A DNA stretch of 64,000 bases from Phytophthora sp. 'mugwort' (GCA_033558025.1 JAUCEF010000004.1:1240001-1304000); one strand, 5' to 3'; positions 1 through 11,320 are shown, counted from the first letter of the stretch. Notes: generated by a model not told the origin, from the sequence alone. Numbers and translations: made by a program.

Positions 1-2
1 AT

Positions 3-359
3 GATGAGTTCTCCGGCTTCGAACCTAACGGCTTCGGATACCCCATCGACGCTGTCCCGTACGTTGAGAATGAGAAGCAGCGCCAGACGATTCCTGTATT
101 GGACCAGTTTGCGAACACGTCACGGGAGTCCGATTTCCTGCCGACATCATACCCAAGTGCTACACACGAGTCTTTCTGCCGACTGTACTCGCGCAACACA
201 GAGGCGCAATCGATTAGCAAGATGAGGTCGAGGTTCTTGGAGGCCCTAGCACAGTCTCATGAGACCACGACTCCGTTGGATGCCAGATCCAGCTTGCAGC
301 CACCAAACGCATACTCGTCGCGAGGGACAAGGACGCAGGGGAGAGAGGAGGAGTTTTGA
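3..359 (+). CDS. 3' end of a gene of unknown function, open at the left window edge
   Basis: Frame 3 is open from the first base to a TGA at 357-359, giving about 118 residues with no start required inside the window. The composition is that of a genuine protein tail: hydrophilic, Ser/Thr/Arg-rich, ending in acidic GREEEF. I recognise no domain. An internal ATG-free start can be placed at several alternative codons, but the uninterrupted frame back to base 3 favours a partial gene whose 5' part lies outside. Since the following 20 kb is transposon debris, it could equally be the tail of a transposase accessory protein. Confidence that it is coding is modest. Confidence 0.35.
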   Translation, partial: DEFSGFEPNGFGYPIDAVPYVENEKQRQTIPVLDQFANTSRESDFLPTSYPSATHESFCRLYSRNTEAQSISKMRSRFLEALAQSHETTTPLDARSSLQPPNAYSSRGTRTQGREEEF

Positions 360-641
360 AGAGCCCCTAAGTAGTCAAAGTAGTTCGCCAAACACCATAA
401 CAAAGCGCTGGAAGTTAATAAAGCAGCTTGTCGATATTAATCCCAAGACCTGTCTGTTGTTGTATTTTGGTTTTGCCCCTGCTTGATAGCACGAATACCC
501 ATTGACACAGTGTAATGACGTGATAAGTGTATACTTTTCACGGTCGCTACGGACTACCTTACAAGCTCTCGTTCGACGGGCGCAATGGATATTAACTCTT
601 TTCGCGAGCTAGAAGTACTATAAAACCTGAGATTGTGCCCC

Positions 642-703
642 GTGGGGCACTAACGTAGTGCCCCACGCCTTACATGGGGCACTATTGCAGGTGGGGCACT
701 ATT
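642..703. repeat. TGGGGCACT terminal-repeat-like cluster with perfect 11-bp inverted repeat
   Basis: GTGGGGCACTA (642-652) and TAGTGCCCCAC (656-666) form a perfect 11-bp inverted repeat with a 3-base spacer. Two further direct copies of TGGGGCACTATT lie at 675-686 and 692-703. The cluster sits immediately beyond the C-terminal end of the pogo-like fragment (711-896, minus), where a transposon's terminal inverted repeat would be expected. I did not find the partner terminus near 2600, so the assignment as a transposon end is inference. Confidence 0.5.
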
Positions 704-710
704 ATCATTA

Positions 711-896
711 TTATTGGCGATCTAAAACGTGTCGAATTGTCGTCACGATCGTCTCGCTTGACACGGTTTTCCACGCCCGAGTTAGCCAGCTGCGGACTAC
801 CTCGTCTTGAGGCGCCCTCAGATTGCCACCCCTGGTATACTCGAAGTCACCACTTTCGTCGATGCTAGGCATGATAATATCCTTGAGGGGTTTCAT
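711..896 (-). pseudogene. pogo/Tigger-like DDE transposase, C-terminal fragment
   Basis: This 61-residue minus-strand ORF carries the pattern VRSWLTRAWKTVSSETI in its second half. It resembles the tail of the DDE_1 (CENP-B/pogo) superfamily, where a W-x-x-x-A/S-W-x-x-V/I-s-x-x-T segment follows the catalytic core. The catalytic residues themselves are not present, so this is only a remnant. Its stop lies a few bases from the TGGGGCACT repeat cluster, as expected for the 3' end of an element read on the minus strand. The helix-turn-helix fragment at 2298-2600, same strand and 5' of it, could be the other end of the same element. No middle part is recognisable. Confidence 0.4.
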
Positions 897-2297
897 TAAC
901 TAAATCGTACAGTACTGTATAACTATATCGTATAGGATTTGTTGATTTCGGCATCATGTTGTTTCCACATATTGTGCCTTGCACAGATTTTGCCTGAACT
1001 GTCATCTCGGCTTCCGCGACAAATAAAACTGGTAATAAAAACAATGCATGACTAATAAATCTAGGCCTTTGTCCAGGGCACCTCCCATCCGTTCATAAAC
1101 AAAGTTACCACCGTACAGCAAATGGCGACGATTTACTATAGGTTATGTGGAAATGCCGATCTAAAACGGCAGTTCGGTCATTTTGGAGCGTTAAATCGAT
1201 GTTGTTGTAGCAGCTGATCAGAGATGTGAGCCTTTGAAGCAATGCTGCTATCTGCATTAAATGTGCTCATTTTATTTTAAATCGATCTACTCTCACTACG
1301 AAAGCGGACACTTTCTTGGATGCAAACCACAATACTTAGTGTGCTTTGCAAACTTTTTCTGGTCCGGAAAATAATTAACAGTTAGATTTTTCTTGAGCAA
1401 ATCAATATGATTGCTCAAAGCTTCCATTAATGAGATTTTGATTGGTAAAACGTATTATGACCTGGATGCATTATTTTGTGATTGTAGTGATTAGCAGGGA
1501 AAATCAATTCTCTTTCTCCGGGAATATTTATTCTGTATTTACTGGAAAAACAAGTGTGCCTTTCTGCCAAAACGACCTCCGTTTTAGGGTCCTACGTAGG
1601 AAGAGGCGTCTTGCGAAAGCCCTCCTAACTGACTAAATACCTACGTCTAGATTTAGCCCTACCCTCGTCTGACACATATGCCATTTCATACCTGATCCGC
1701 TGGTAGCTCTTTCGGACGTCCAAATAGCCGATGAATTGTGGCCCTTCGGTCCTAAATTCGTTAAAAGGTGGTCCTTCGTCCAAATTCGAGCCCATCTGTA
1801 TCCGTGCCGGACATATGTCGGACCACCTATCGATTATACTAGATTTTGTATACCTGTCGGTACATCCCGACACATTTCGGCCCACCCCGCTTTTCTATGG
1901 ATTTCATTCGTTTGGTTACACAACTACCCGGAGCGTGCAGCCGTCAGTCGCTTGCTCCACCGTCTCCTGCTGATTCAGTCACCGTGCGCCCTCGGCATTG
2001 ACTCCCTGAGCCTTCGCGTATTGTGCTGCAGTGCGTTCTGGTTTGCGCCTCCCGTCTCACGACAGCACGCTCCCATTTTGCGAGCGTTTTCTTCGATCTG
2101 TCTGTTTGGTAGCCAACTTCGTCGTGCAAGTTCATCGCATATCAGGCACATTTTCCCTGCGGAGCGGGCGCCTTGTTCGCTTTCTTTTGAGCTATTGCTG
2201 CTGGTTTTGCAGCAGCAGCAAGCATCATCTCGTAGCTAAGCAGCTGACCCCCAGCTCTCAATTCCCACACATATCCCATGTAGAGCGCGGTAGTGGA
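897..2297. other. no recognisable gene; AT-rich degenerate sequence
   Basis: Short ORFs occur (for example 1736-2239 plus) but show low-complexity or Cys/Ser/Leu-rich composition with no motif I know. The core GCGATCTAAAACG/GCCGATCTAAAACG occurs at about 715 and 1156, suggesting a short dispersed repeat. If the flanking pogo-like pieces belong to one element, this is its eroded interior. Confidence 0.4.
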
Positions 2298-2600
2298 TCA
2301 TCTCGACGGCGCCTTCGTCAGCGCCTTCAGTAATATAGACCAGCTGTGGTCTACGACGAGTTCGAGCGGCACAAGCCCGTTGATGCGCCGCCGTAGAGGC
2401 CCAAGAGAGACGGCGAAAGCCTTGGCAACCTTGCGCTCACTCAAGCCGGAGCAACAGCGGCGATAGCAGTCTCCCACGTCTCCATTGGACCTTGGGCATG
2501 GAGGGGCTTCTGCGAGTTGTTGAGGTTTGCGGAATTTATCTTTGTGGGGCGACTGGGGGTTTGTTCTACAGCTGGATCCTCCCTCTGTCTGCTTGCGCAA
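2298..2600 (-). pseudogene. possible psq/CENP-B-type helix-turn-helix fragment of a pogo-like transposase
   Basis: The 100-residue minus-strand ORF contains LSERKVAKAFAVSLGPLRRRI followed by NG. This fits the psq/pogo helix-turn-helix pattern, in which S-x-R-x-A-A-x-x-F-G-V is followed by S-T-L-x-x-R-I-x-G. The first helix and recognition helix are both visible at roughly residues 53-75. No DDE core follows in frame. The match is short, and an unrelated chance ORF remains possible. Confidence 0.3.
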
Positions 2601-3979
2601 GTTCCAGTGCCTAAAATTTTGATGAAGTTACACGCCCCTCAAAAGGGCGACACCTTTTGCTTATTGACTTGAATTTGAATGTGAGCCTGGTGGTCTGAAA
2701 TATGTCCTGGTCCGAAATATATCCGGACGGATAGGACTTTCTTCCCCATTTGTCATTGGACGAAAAAAGACAAATGCACTTAATTCTGTACCAGGGTTTG
2801 ACATATCACACCTTTAACTCTACACGCACTTGCGAAGAACCTACCTTTTGAGGTCAGATTGACCATAACTCGGGAAAGATACAAATTGTCTTTCTCAAAA
2901 GGGCACTATAAACGGCCTAGACTTCAATCTAAAAGGGCGAAATCATGGATTTAAAAAAATCATTTGCTTCTACATAGAAGGGTTTGTTTTGAGGTGCGCT
3001 GCACCACTATCATACAAGTAGGGCAAATCTACCGCTGGTTTTGAGAACTGTTAGCTCTTTTCAAGACCGGAGAAGTACGAATTATACGTTGTTTTCAAAT
3101 ACGAATAGTTGCAATTCCTAGTCCGATCCAACACATAAGTCTTTTCTGGTCGGTCGTTTGTATCCAAGAATACAAGAACCATTTGCTTTTGAGCTTCTTA
3201 GTAGTGAAATTTCCGTCTACGCCGTACAGCATGGCATTTTCTAAAGATCTACGCTGGTGCGCAGTGATGCTATTTTCCGACTACAACATCGAAATGACCC
3301 ATATCGCATGCCATCTCGGAGCTTCTACCCCCTCCATCAAGCCATAGAACCCTTAATTTCAACGCACGGCCTGATGACAGGGCCAACACGCGCGAAATGG
3401 GAATCGTGGCGACCTCCAATAGTCTGTTAAGGGAAATGATCAGTTAAGGGCTGCTGATGCATGGTCATCTTCTGTTGTCTTATGTACCGAACGACTTTAG
3501 CGAGAGTGAGGGCTACTGACACCAAAAGTTCGATGGTGCTGTGTCCCACAAAAGTGTACCTCCACCAAAAAACATGGCAAGCACGCACAAAAGAAAAAGG
3601 CAACGTCGCCAACCTTGAAGTGTCCCGCCGCCGATTTAAAACAAGCTAGCACCAAGATTGAACCTTAGCTTCAACTTGCTGCACATTCCATTTATAAGCA
3701 TGAGCCAATTTTGATTTTCAGACAACAAATTTACTATCCTTGCTGTCCGTGCCGCGGAAAGAAACGAACACTATAACAAATGATGATATTAGAGAGGTCT
3801 CGAATTCACATTCCTTCTCCGACTCCCACACACATCACATGGGAATAGTAGCCGGAAAGATGAAGTGCTGCGGAGATTTCGCAGTTGTCTTACCCTACAG
3901 CCAGACCCTCCCTAAGTCGATCACATCAGATAGCGCTGCGGCGCACACAGTCCAACAATTTGAGCGGTGGACGAGCTAC
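2601..3979. other. no gene; short dispersed AAAAGGGC motif
   Basis: The decamer-like core CTMAAAAGGGC recurs at about 2640, 2897 and 2930. Three short ORFs (around 3427-3650 and 3740-4027) have no family signature. I see no RNA gene. Confidence 0.4.
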
Positions 3980-5083
3980 TCCCCTTCCTACTGGACTTCG
4001 AGGAGGAGGGACTTCTCGCGCTCTTGACTCTCAGGGATCACCCCTAGCGTCCAATCGTCTAATGTTCGCTTCGATCTTCCGTCGACGGCCGACGCAAACG
4101 CGGAAAAAGAATTTCGTTTTGATATTCCTGGCATCTTCGAGCTGGCTCATCTGGTCGGACTCACCGAGTGTGTCATCACCTCCGCTCGCGACAAGGCCCA
4201 TAAAACGAAGCTGGATGCATCCTGTTGACCCGCTCAGTTATTCGGACCGCAGCTACGACATGATGCGGTAATTTGGGCGCTCGACGAGCGCGCTATCACG
4301 ACTACTCAGCTACATGGGTTCGCATATGCTTGCTTTCATTTTGACTAGTGCTGCTTTTAACATCTAGTATGCTGCTTGCAGTGCTGTATCGCTATGCTAG
4401 ATACAATGAACTCATATATTTTCACAAGCGAGTTTGTGGTGAGCGCATACAAATGTATTGTGATGCCGTTTATGCTTGCGGCTCCCCGATGAAGACGTAT
4501 ACGGCTATGAACCCAGATCACGGTCTGTCGGCCGAGCTCTCATCCTGGAAGGAATGAAAACCTGTAGAAGCAAGTATACTCCGGTCATAAGCGCGTCCAT
4601 TGCATGAACTTTCAGGCAGCAGTCGTACCTGATGGTCTCTCAATTCATTGCTGGGGGCCCATGGAAGGGCGGCGACACGACATTACAATGCTACGTAAGA
4701 GCAAGAGCGCAGATTACGTTGGTGGCAACAACGACATCGTCGATGGCTACGTTCTGTATGGAGATCCCGCTTATGGGATCCAGCCATTCCTAGTGTCCGG
4801 ATTCAAGGGGACTTGCGTGACTGATAAGGAAAAGAAGTTCACATGCTGATTAGCTCAGTACGAAAAGCGGTGGAAAAAGGAATGGAAGTTTGGCGACCTC
4901 AGGACCCAATTTGCATTTGTAGACTACCAGAAGTCACTCAAGATACGACTATCACCAGTAGGCAAGTACGTATTAGTTAGCATGTTTCTCTTAAACTGTC
5001 ACTGCTGCTATTATGGTGGTAACCAGATTAGTGAGTACTTTGGAGTAGACCCAACTTCCTTAGTAGACTACCTAACCCCATAA
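3980..5083 (+). pseudogene. PIF/Harbinger transposase relic (DDE_Tnp_4 type)
   Basis: Pieces in all three plus frames add up to a Harbinger-superfamily transposase. The N-terminal part reads LLALLTLRDHP and RSSVDGRRKR near 3990-4090. A linker matching FHKRVCGERIQMYCDA lies at 4420-4470. The catalytic region is at 4604-4849, with SGHKRVHCMNFQ, the WGPMEGRRHD segment holding one catalytic Asp, and YGDPAYGIQPFL holding another. The tail has YFGVDPTSLVDYL near 5040-5080. At least four stops or frameshifts separate these blocks, so no intact enzyme can be made. A Myb-like partner gene follows 240 bases downstream on the same strand, the usual two-gene layout of this superfamily. Confidence 0.8.
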
Positions 5084-5320
5084 AACACTTCCCCGCATCG
5101 AAATCCCATTCCTCGAGCTGTAAGGGGCCTTTAAAGAGAGGTTTCGCAGCATAGTTTCCCATATCCATTCCCGTATGTTGATCTCCTCGACTACCAAAAC
5201 CCTCCACTTAACACCGCTCTGTGGAACATTTCCTGCGGAAAACCGACATCTGTGGGAGACTTGCCACAGACGACTGGCTACTATATTACCTCTTAGTCTT
5301 TCCAAGTGAAGACCCCAAGC

Positions 5321-5959
5321 ATGGCAGACGAAACGCGCTGGAACTAGTCTGAAGAAGAGGACGTTATGCTGCTAGGTCAGGTTCTCAGCGAGCGCCCTTT
5401 TCAGGCACAGCGAGGTAAGATCAGTGCCGCGTGGGGTGCTGTCGCCGCTAAGCTATTGGCAGGCGAATCCTTTCCCCCTCGGCTCAGGTTGAGCGGGAAA
5501 AATGCTCAGTATCGCTTTGACAAGCTCATCTCAGCGAGAAGACTGGAAAATGAGTAGAGCCTGGCCGCCTCAGGCGTCTCGGAGGACGAAACGAGTGAGC
5601 TTTGCTGCTTGACGAGCTAATCGAGCTTATCGATGATCATGTCGAGTCGGTGAACGCCACCAAGGCCGCCGACACTACCAAACGCCAGCGTGAAGAAGAG
5701 GCATCTGCGACTGCTCGTCGCCTCGCCATGGAGACGTTGAGAGAGGAGCATGAAGCCCCCGCAAAACAAGAGGTCGAGGAAGGAGGTGCTGTTGAAGAAA
5801 ATGCTACTGGAGCTAAAAGATAAGGAGTTGCAGGATGGAAAGGAAGCTCGAAAGCACATGATGGAGCAGCGTGAAGCAGACCGAGCGCATATGCAAGCGG
5901 TAGTTCAGACAGTCTCTAAGAGCATTGCAGAGTTAATTGATCAGAGCAAGAGGGACTAA
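5321..5959 (+). pseudogene. Harbinger-associated Myb/SANT-like DNA-binding protein relic
   Basis: The start ATG at 5321 opens MADETRWN, then an in-frame TAG, then SEEEDVMLLGQVL. That is the W-x-x-x-E-E-D start of a Myb/SANT-like domain, continuing with AAWGAVAAKL and KNAQYRFDKLI (5366-5557). Acidic and coiled-coil blocks follow in shifted frames: LIELIDDHVESVNATKAADT at 5602-5823 and a Lys/Glu-rich helix ending SIAELIDQSKRD at 5750-5959. Two stops (near 5345 and 5555) and two frameshifts disrupt it. In the PIF/Harbinger superfamily such a partner binds the terminal repeats and brings the transposase to DNA. Its position directly after the transposase relic supports that role. Confidence 0.7.
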
Positions 5960-6239
5960 GAAAAATACAGCTAAGACTGCCATGGGCCCGTGTTTGGCGC
6001 TCAACCGTACTCGACACTTTGGGTGTTTATCGTAGAAGTCCTCCATCAAATGCTGTCGATAAAAGCAACCAAATTAACTGCACTATCGACACCATTTGTT
6101 AGACCATGACTACTCCTCCATCGCTGCGATCGTATCATGCGAACCCAGCTGGTTTCATGCCGTTTAAAGCGCTGCGAAGTGCAGCTGCAATGTGAAAGTA
6201 TGGTGACACCGGACCGCCAGAGCGCCGTCCATGCCGGTA

Positions 6240-7760
6240 CAAGTTTAAGCATTGTCTCTCGCCAAATGTATGCGAGATATCTTGCCAAGGTGAACAAGTG
6301 ATGACCATAAACGACCCTCCGACATCGTACAACGCAAATTTGACACAAAAAATCAAAGATTACATTGTTGAAAGTCTTCAATCTGGAGAGAAAACTACGG
6401 TTGCACGATTGTCACGCTGCTGTGCGTTCTCGCGGATGAAAAGGTGATGGATGGACCTGCGCCAAGAAACACAAGCTGCAGACTTCGTTCAAAATTGGAG
6501 GCAGGAACCCAAAGGATTCGATGGTGCCGTTGATAGCACTCTGCTGACGTCCGCCTATATGGCCAGCAGAACCTGCATACACTACCGGGCACGGACATGA
6601 TGCTTTACGTGATCCCCAGCCAGCCGCAGGTACAGAGGAAACGGGAAGCGTATCCTATCTCAGTGACGACTGCAAATCCTATCCTTTGTGGGTTGGGATG
6701 GCATGTCTCCGTCTCATCAATAATCACATGACGGTGCAGAATCGCGCGGATTGCACGACAATCCTTCATATCGACAGTATAGACAGCATGGCCATCAACA
6801 ATATTTTGTTTATGACAAAGCGCAATTCAATGCATGTGTCATTGCATTGCCACACGCAATGGTGTTGATGTGTTGGTTTCACATTACGCAAAACGTATGG
6901 AAGCATTCACATGGCACGCGTGTAAGTGATATGATACCATAACTGTATTTGCTGATCTTCACGACATGCATTACGCTACGAACAGAAAATTCCCTATGAT
7001 TAAGACGCTTGTTCTCGCCAAATGGAGCAACTTAGCACGGGGCTCTCCTGCTCGTCAGTTGACGGACCATATAACTAAAATGTGGATAACTCGTACCGGT
7101 TTTCTCGCTGGCGGGCATTTCGTACGCCCGGTGGCTACGCTACCACGAACAACCCTCTCGAGTAGTATCACCGAAAAGTCAAGATACAGCGTCCAGAAGG
7201 CGAGGCTGCCCTCACCGAGCTGATGAGAATTTTTAATGGGGCCCGGATCGCTGTTTGAGCAGCGATACTGAATTCAAAATAGAGGCTGCTGCATCGGATC
7301 GCCTGCCTGGATTCTATCGATTAATGTACCGTCGCGGGTGTTTTTCAGTGCGTCCCATCCGTCCGGTTGGATCTATTCCGGCTGATTTGTATCGTGTCAA
7401 GCAATCGCCGCTACACCTTACAGCTGCGGAGAAACACTTGGTGGCTTACTTTATATGCTCGATCAATGCAAGGCGCAAGAAGACCAAAAGTCAGCCTGTT
7501 GGAGGTTGGGTGTTGGCACGAGGAACAAGTTGTGTACAACTGAAAGCGCTCAATGTGTTGCCATTTTATCGCGGCATGTACTCATGGTTGCGCTGCCCGC
7601 CCCGGCGTTAGTATGCGAATCCGGCATATCGTTCGGCCGAGCCATGTATATCCTGAAGCACCGGATGCCGGATCGTCAGACAATATATCGGATGGTGAGC
7701 CATCTGATGTTTTTTTGTATGAATACAGAGGCAGCAGAGCTAGTGACGAGAAGCTGTGAA
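6240..7760 (+). pseudogene. Mutator-like (MULE) transposase relic
   Basis: Several frames together give a MULE transposase. DCTTILHIDS (around 6747-6780) corresponds to the first catalytic Asp block. YDKAQFNACVIALPHAMVLM then CWFHITQNVWKH (6800-6900) is the second Asp/His block preceding the C-W/F-F-H motif. TPGGYATTNNPLE-like sequence (about 7120-7160, broken) is the third region. The downstream stretch 7255-7611 and 7553-7759 covers the C-terminal part, where a Cys/His SWIM finger would sit; its ligands are not clearly preserved. Stops and shifts occur every 100-250 bases. The N-terminal part is too decayed to fix the start. Confidence 0.65.
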
Positions 7761-8064
7761 ATGTAAAAAAAAATAGCTTCCTGCTTGCTCAGCCCTCCCT
7801 TCTCTTGAGGCTGCTCCCGTGCCGTATTCGATATTGAGTCTGTACAATGCAAACTCACTGAGATCGACGCGGTCACGGTTGACTCCTGGCGTCTTCTTCT
7901 TAAAACTTTGCTTGGCCTCGTCCCTCGTCTTGGACAGAACGCTGTCGCTCAACTTGTCTTAACGGTGACTACAGGAGCTGCATCGCAACACGCCCTCTCC
8001 GACGCTCGCGCCGACACCTATTTGCTAGCGGGCGGTAAATTCACTGGTCGTGCCGATCTGCTGG
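7761..8064. other. unassigned 300-base gap between two element relics
   Basis: A plus-frame reading at about 7860-8080 is open for about 70 codons (LTEIDAVTVDSWRLLLKTLL and onward). It matches nothing I recognise. No regulatory signal is evident. Confidence 0.3.
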
Positions 8065-8280
8065 TCAATATTGGTTAAGGTTGCTTTTTGGCAGCGGTTT
8101 GGTGAACATGTCTGCTGAAAGGTTCTTAAATCCTTTCACCTTGTAGATCTCCATCAGGCCACGTTTCATTTGTTCACTCACGTAGTGCCAACGAATCACA
8201 ATGTGACGCGTCTTGTTACTGTAGGTGGGGGTGAGACCAGTTGTATTACAGGAATACACTTGCTATTGTCCCGACCTACT
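8065..8280 (-). pseudogene. Ty1/Copia pol C-terminal (RNase H) fragment
   Basis: The minus-strand ORF reads NKTRHIVIRWHYVSEQMKRG, then EIYKVKGFKNLSADMFTKPL. This is the end of Copia reverse transcriptase/RNase H, where a K-x-x-H-I-x-x-R-x-H-x-x-R-E segment is followed by A-D-x-x-T-K-P-L. It stops at 8065-8067, and nothing upstream (right) of about 8280 continues it, because hAT sequence begins near 8345. Only a solo fragment remains, and no LTR is recognisable here. Confidence 0.75.
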
Positions 8281-8344
8281 CTCAGTAATATTCGAATTCG
8301 CTGTCATTATTGTCTTTCCCCCCTCGCTGCTGTCGTTCGTCAAG

Positions 8345-10163
8345 TCCTCGAACAGATCGTAGAGCGCAAGATCTTCGGTGTCGTACTTCTTTGAGTTGAA
8401 TAAGAGAAACACCAGTTTCTCGATGGACGTATCCTTGAGACGGTTACAACTTGGGAGTGGACGAACTTGTGCGTTGAAAAGTTGTGCTCAGCCGCAGCAC
8501 TTGAACAGCTGGAAGCAAACACAGTTCGCCCGATATCCTGTAGCAGCGGGAACTGCGAAAGACCGCGCCAATGCTGGAGAACGGTTGGTTTCTTCCGGCG
8601 AATGAGCTTGGCTTCGAGAGAGGTGTCACGGGTCCGCCGGATACTTGACCAGCTCCACGACCGTCACATCTTCACTGTCGCCGCCGTGCCACTGCGCAAT
8701 GAAGTCCTGTACATTCTCCCGAGTGCCTTCATCCGTCCCCTTCCCTAAGTAATGAGGACCCATCAGGTAGACGACACTGTGGACATCATCGTAGATGAAG
8801 TTGAAGCTCTTGACCAGAACCTGTTGGATCTTCCCCAACTCCGAAATTGGCATTTCCATCTTCCTGTGCTCTTCCGGGAGCGTTATGAACATGTGGTAGA
8901 CGTCCGACGGCGGGTTCGAGTTCTTCTCGAAAGCCTTCTGGTACTTCGACAGAACCTCAAGGAGCTTGGTCGCCTTTTCCAGCTGCTTCACGAAGTTTTT
9001 TTTGCCACAATCGTGTCATACGCGTGGCGACCTTGGCTTTTTGATCCGTAATCCGCCCACGAAGAAACCCTCGCGCGGTAACGAACGCGTGGAAAATCGT
9101 CTCGAAAGCAAGCACCGTCGAAAAACACTTCTGGATAGTACCCTAGCGCGTATCTGCAAGCAGCACCAAATTTGGCTTACCTTCCATGTGTTGCAGGCGA
9201 TTCGACTCAAAACCAAGTTATTGGCTCTTCTTCTGGAAAGGAACCAGCTGCTGGCAGTCTGTCGACCAGATCTTTCCTGTCAGGTGGAGGGCATGGGAAA
9301 TACAGCCATGGAAAATATCTTGGGTTGCGTCTGCTGCAACGCCGACCAAATCAATTGGTTTGTGGCCGTGTTGTCCGTAACAACAGCCGCTACAGTGACG
9401 AAGTCGAACTTGCTCATGATGCGCACATTTCGCCAGTGAGGAATGGCGCGTCGTGCGTGTCGGATCCGGGTGTAGACGAACTTTAGGAAGAAAGCCTTGT
9501 CCTCGAAGAGAAGCATCTACGTGATTACGGCTTTCCCGTTGATGTCGGTGTACCCACCCGTCGTGCGGGCGACCTTCTTTCCCTTCAGAAAAAGCATCAT
9601 CCGCGAGCGAGACGCGTCGTAGCTCCAGTAGAGCAGCGCCGTAGCCAGTTGGTGGCGGTTGGGATGATGGCAGACGGCGTCAGAATTCGCAAGGCATCCA
9701 CAAGCGTATGATGCTCTGCCTTCTGGAAGGGCATGCCGGAGGAATAGAACCAGAGAGCGAAGAGCAGCTGGAATTCGCGAATCTTGGCCGGCGACAAGGC
9801 AGCTCGAAACACGGGCGTGATAAGCGGAGTCTTAAGCCGCTTGGAGCACTTCTGGCAGCGCACGCGCTCGACATGCGTCTTACCTGAAGTGTGAATGATC
9901 ATTTCACACTTCAAAACACGACACGATGCCGTCGACAAGGAGGACTTGATCCCAGATGGGGTCTTGAGGACGCCCACCACATCGAACAGGTGGCTACGCT
10001 TCGGAATCGCCGACAAGACGGACGGTATGTGCTGGTGAAGAAACCGGAGAGCGAAAAGTGTGCATGGCGGTCGAAGATTAGCGTCTACTATGGCGTAGCG
10101 CTTATCTTCGCCCGCCATGCACACTTTTTGGTGTTGAGGCTGTAAAAACCGAAATGAGCCCAT
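8345..10163 (-). pseudogene. hAT-superfamily transposase relic
   Basis: Reading leftward, the N-terminal part (10163-9597) has a BED-finger-like patch with CQKC and the block FQLLFALWFYSSGMPF, a typical hAT N-terminal core. Next comes ALLYWSYDASRSRMMLFLKG with ARTTGGYTDINGKAVIT (about 9640-9525). The DUF659-like core at 9516-9280 includes VVTDNTATNQLIWSALQQ, the catalytic TDN segment. The C-terminal dimerisation region follows: VYHMFITLPEEHRKM at 8991-8626 and SSAAAEHNFSTHKFVHSQ at 8522-8340, equivalent to the hAT S-x-x-x-E-R-x-F-S motif with E-R changed to E-H. At least one stop and three frameshifts break it. A 75-base palindrome lies inside its 5' end. Confidence 0.75.
10054..10128. repeat. 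near-perfect long palindrome (30-base arms)
   Basis: AAAAGTGTGCATGGCGG at 10054-10070 is the exact reverse complement of 10112-10128. The inner arms (10071-10083 and 10098-10110) continue the pairing with one mismatch, leaving a loop of about 14 bases. The palindrome lies inside the hAT reading frame, so it is probably a fold-back duplication that arose after the element inserted. Confidence 0.8.
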
Positions 10164-10679
10164 TTTGTCCCCAAGATAACGACGTGTGTCGCGGTGGACT
10201 GCGGTGGGTAGCTTTTAACAATGTCCATCGCACGCTGTGAGCCAATGATCAAAGGTTTGGATTACCCCAAAGTTTTTATCAGTCCAGCCGTAAAAATGTA
10301 ATTACCCTCCCTGATTTCGCCGATAATGATTTTTTATCCTTGTTTATAACAAGTCAACAACCAAGATGTGAGCGGTTCCGGTAACGTTTTTATGCGTTTA
10401 TACAGGTTATTATTTATTTATTGGACGGAGTAGTAACAAATACTTACGGTTTTTATTATATCATAGAGGCTATTCCATTTAATGTGCTTATGCCACCGAC
10501 AGGCCGCTCGCGTGCTCTCATTCACGCATTTTCCTCACAGTTGCCGAGCTACCAATGTGCCATGGTGCCTCTCACCCCCCTCGTCGCCGCGCATCAGCTT
10601 CCAGCGTCTTCGTGAGCAGTCCAGCCATGTTGGCGGCGCTGCCATTGTCGCTTCCCCGAGTCCCGTTCACTTGCAAGAT
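10164..10679. other. no gene recognised
   Basis: AT-rich to about 10470, then a short plus ORF (10421-10615) without motifs. Nothing else is supported. Confidence 0.4.
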
Positions 10680-11020
10680 GGCAGCGCAATGATGATGACG
10701 ACGTCAACATCATTTCCTGTGGTGAGCACTTTAGGGCGGCCGCGTCTGAGGGAGCTAGACTGGAGGACGACGAATACGACCTTAAACAAATTTGGACCAA
10801 GGGCCGTATTGACGGTGTGACGCTCTACTTTGCCCGGTGGCTCGGTTTCGAGGAGCATACTTGGGAGCCTGCTCAGCAAATTCGCGCCCAGATTATGCAC
10901 GACGTCGAGCTGCAGTACGAAGTATCTATCTGGGGCTACCAGAGGGCGCGTGGGCGACATCGTGTGCCCCCTCGAGACCACCCACGCGCACGAGTAAACG
11001 GCTTCGAGGTACGCCTTGTT
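10680..11020 (+). pseudogene. chromodomain fragment
   Basis: One plus frame runs through DDDDVNIISCGEHFRAAASE, EYDLKQIWTKGRIDGVTLYF and ARWLGFEEHTWEPAQQI. This is the chromodomain fold pattern: a Y-x-V/L-x-x-I strand, a K-G-R-x-x-G-x-x-x-Y/F-x-x-R/V-W turn, and the T/S-W-E-P helix start. Aromatic cage positions Y/F and W are present. There is no catalytic domain on either side, so it could be the end of a chromovirus-type Gypsy integrase or a free chromodomain gene scrap. The frame continues to a basic tail near 11000. Confidence 0.55.
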
Positions 11021-11320
11021 AGGCTTCTACTGTTGTTGTGGTATCTAATTCTCTTTTGCTTGCTTAGCACGTCACTTGGTACGCCGCCAGCTCGAGTGAC
11101 CGACTAGGCGACAAGTAGTCTACTCACATGCTTCATTTCTTGCCTTAATTCACAGTTGCTCAAAAAGACTTACTTTTATCTGGGTGGGAGGGTACCCCCC
11201 AAATTCCAATATCCCAATATCCAAAAGCCCGCAGTGACCACTACTGGTGGCTTGCAGCACCAAAGCGGGCTGCCTCCGCTGCTAGTTCTCCTTCTAGATT
11301 CTATAGCGATCCCCTGGCGG
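11021..11320. other. no gene recognised
   Basis: Only a short ORF with a Leu-rich stretch (to 11107) and non-coding sequence. Confidence 0.4.

Noticed and set aside
1736..2239. 167-residue plus ORF
   Set aside because: Leu/Ser/Cys-rich composition ending in a Gln run from a CAG repeat. No motif.
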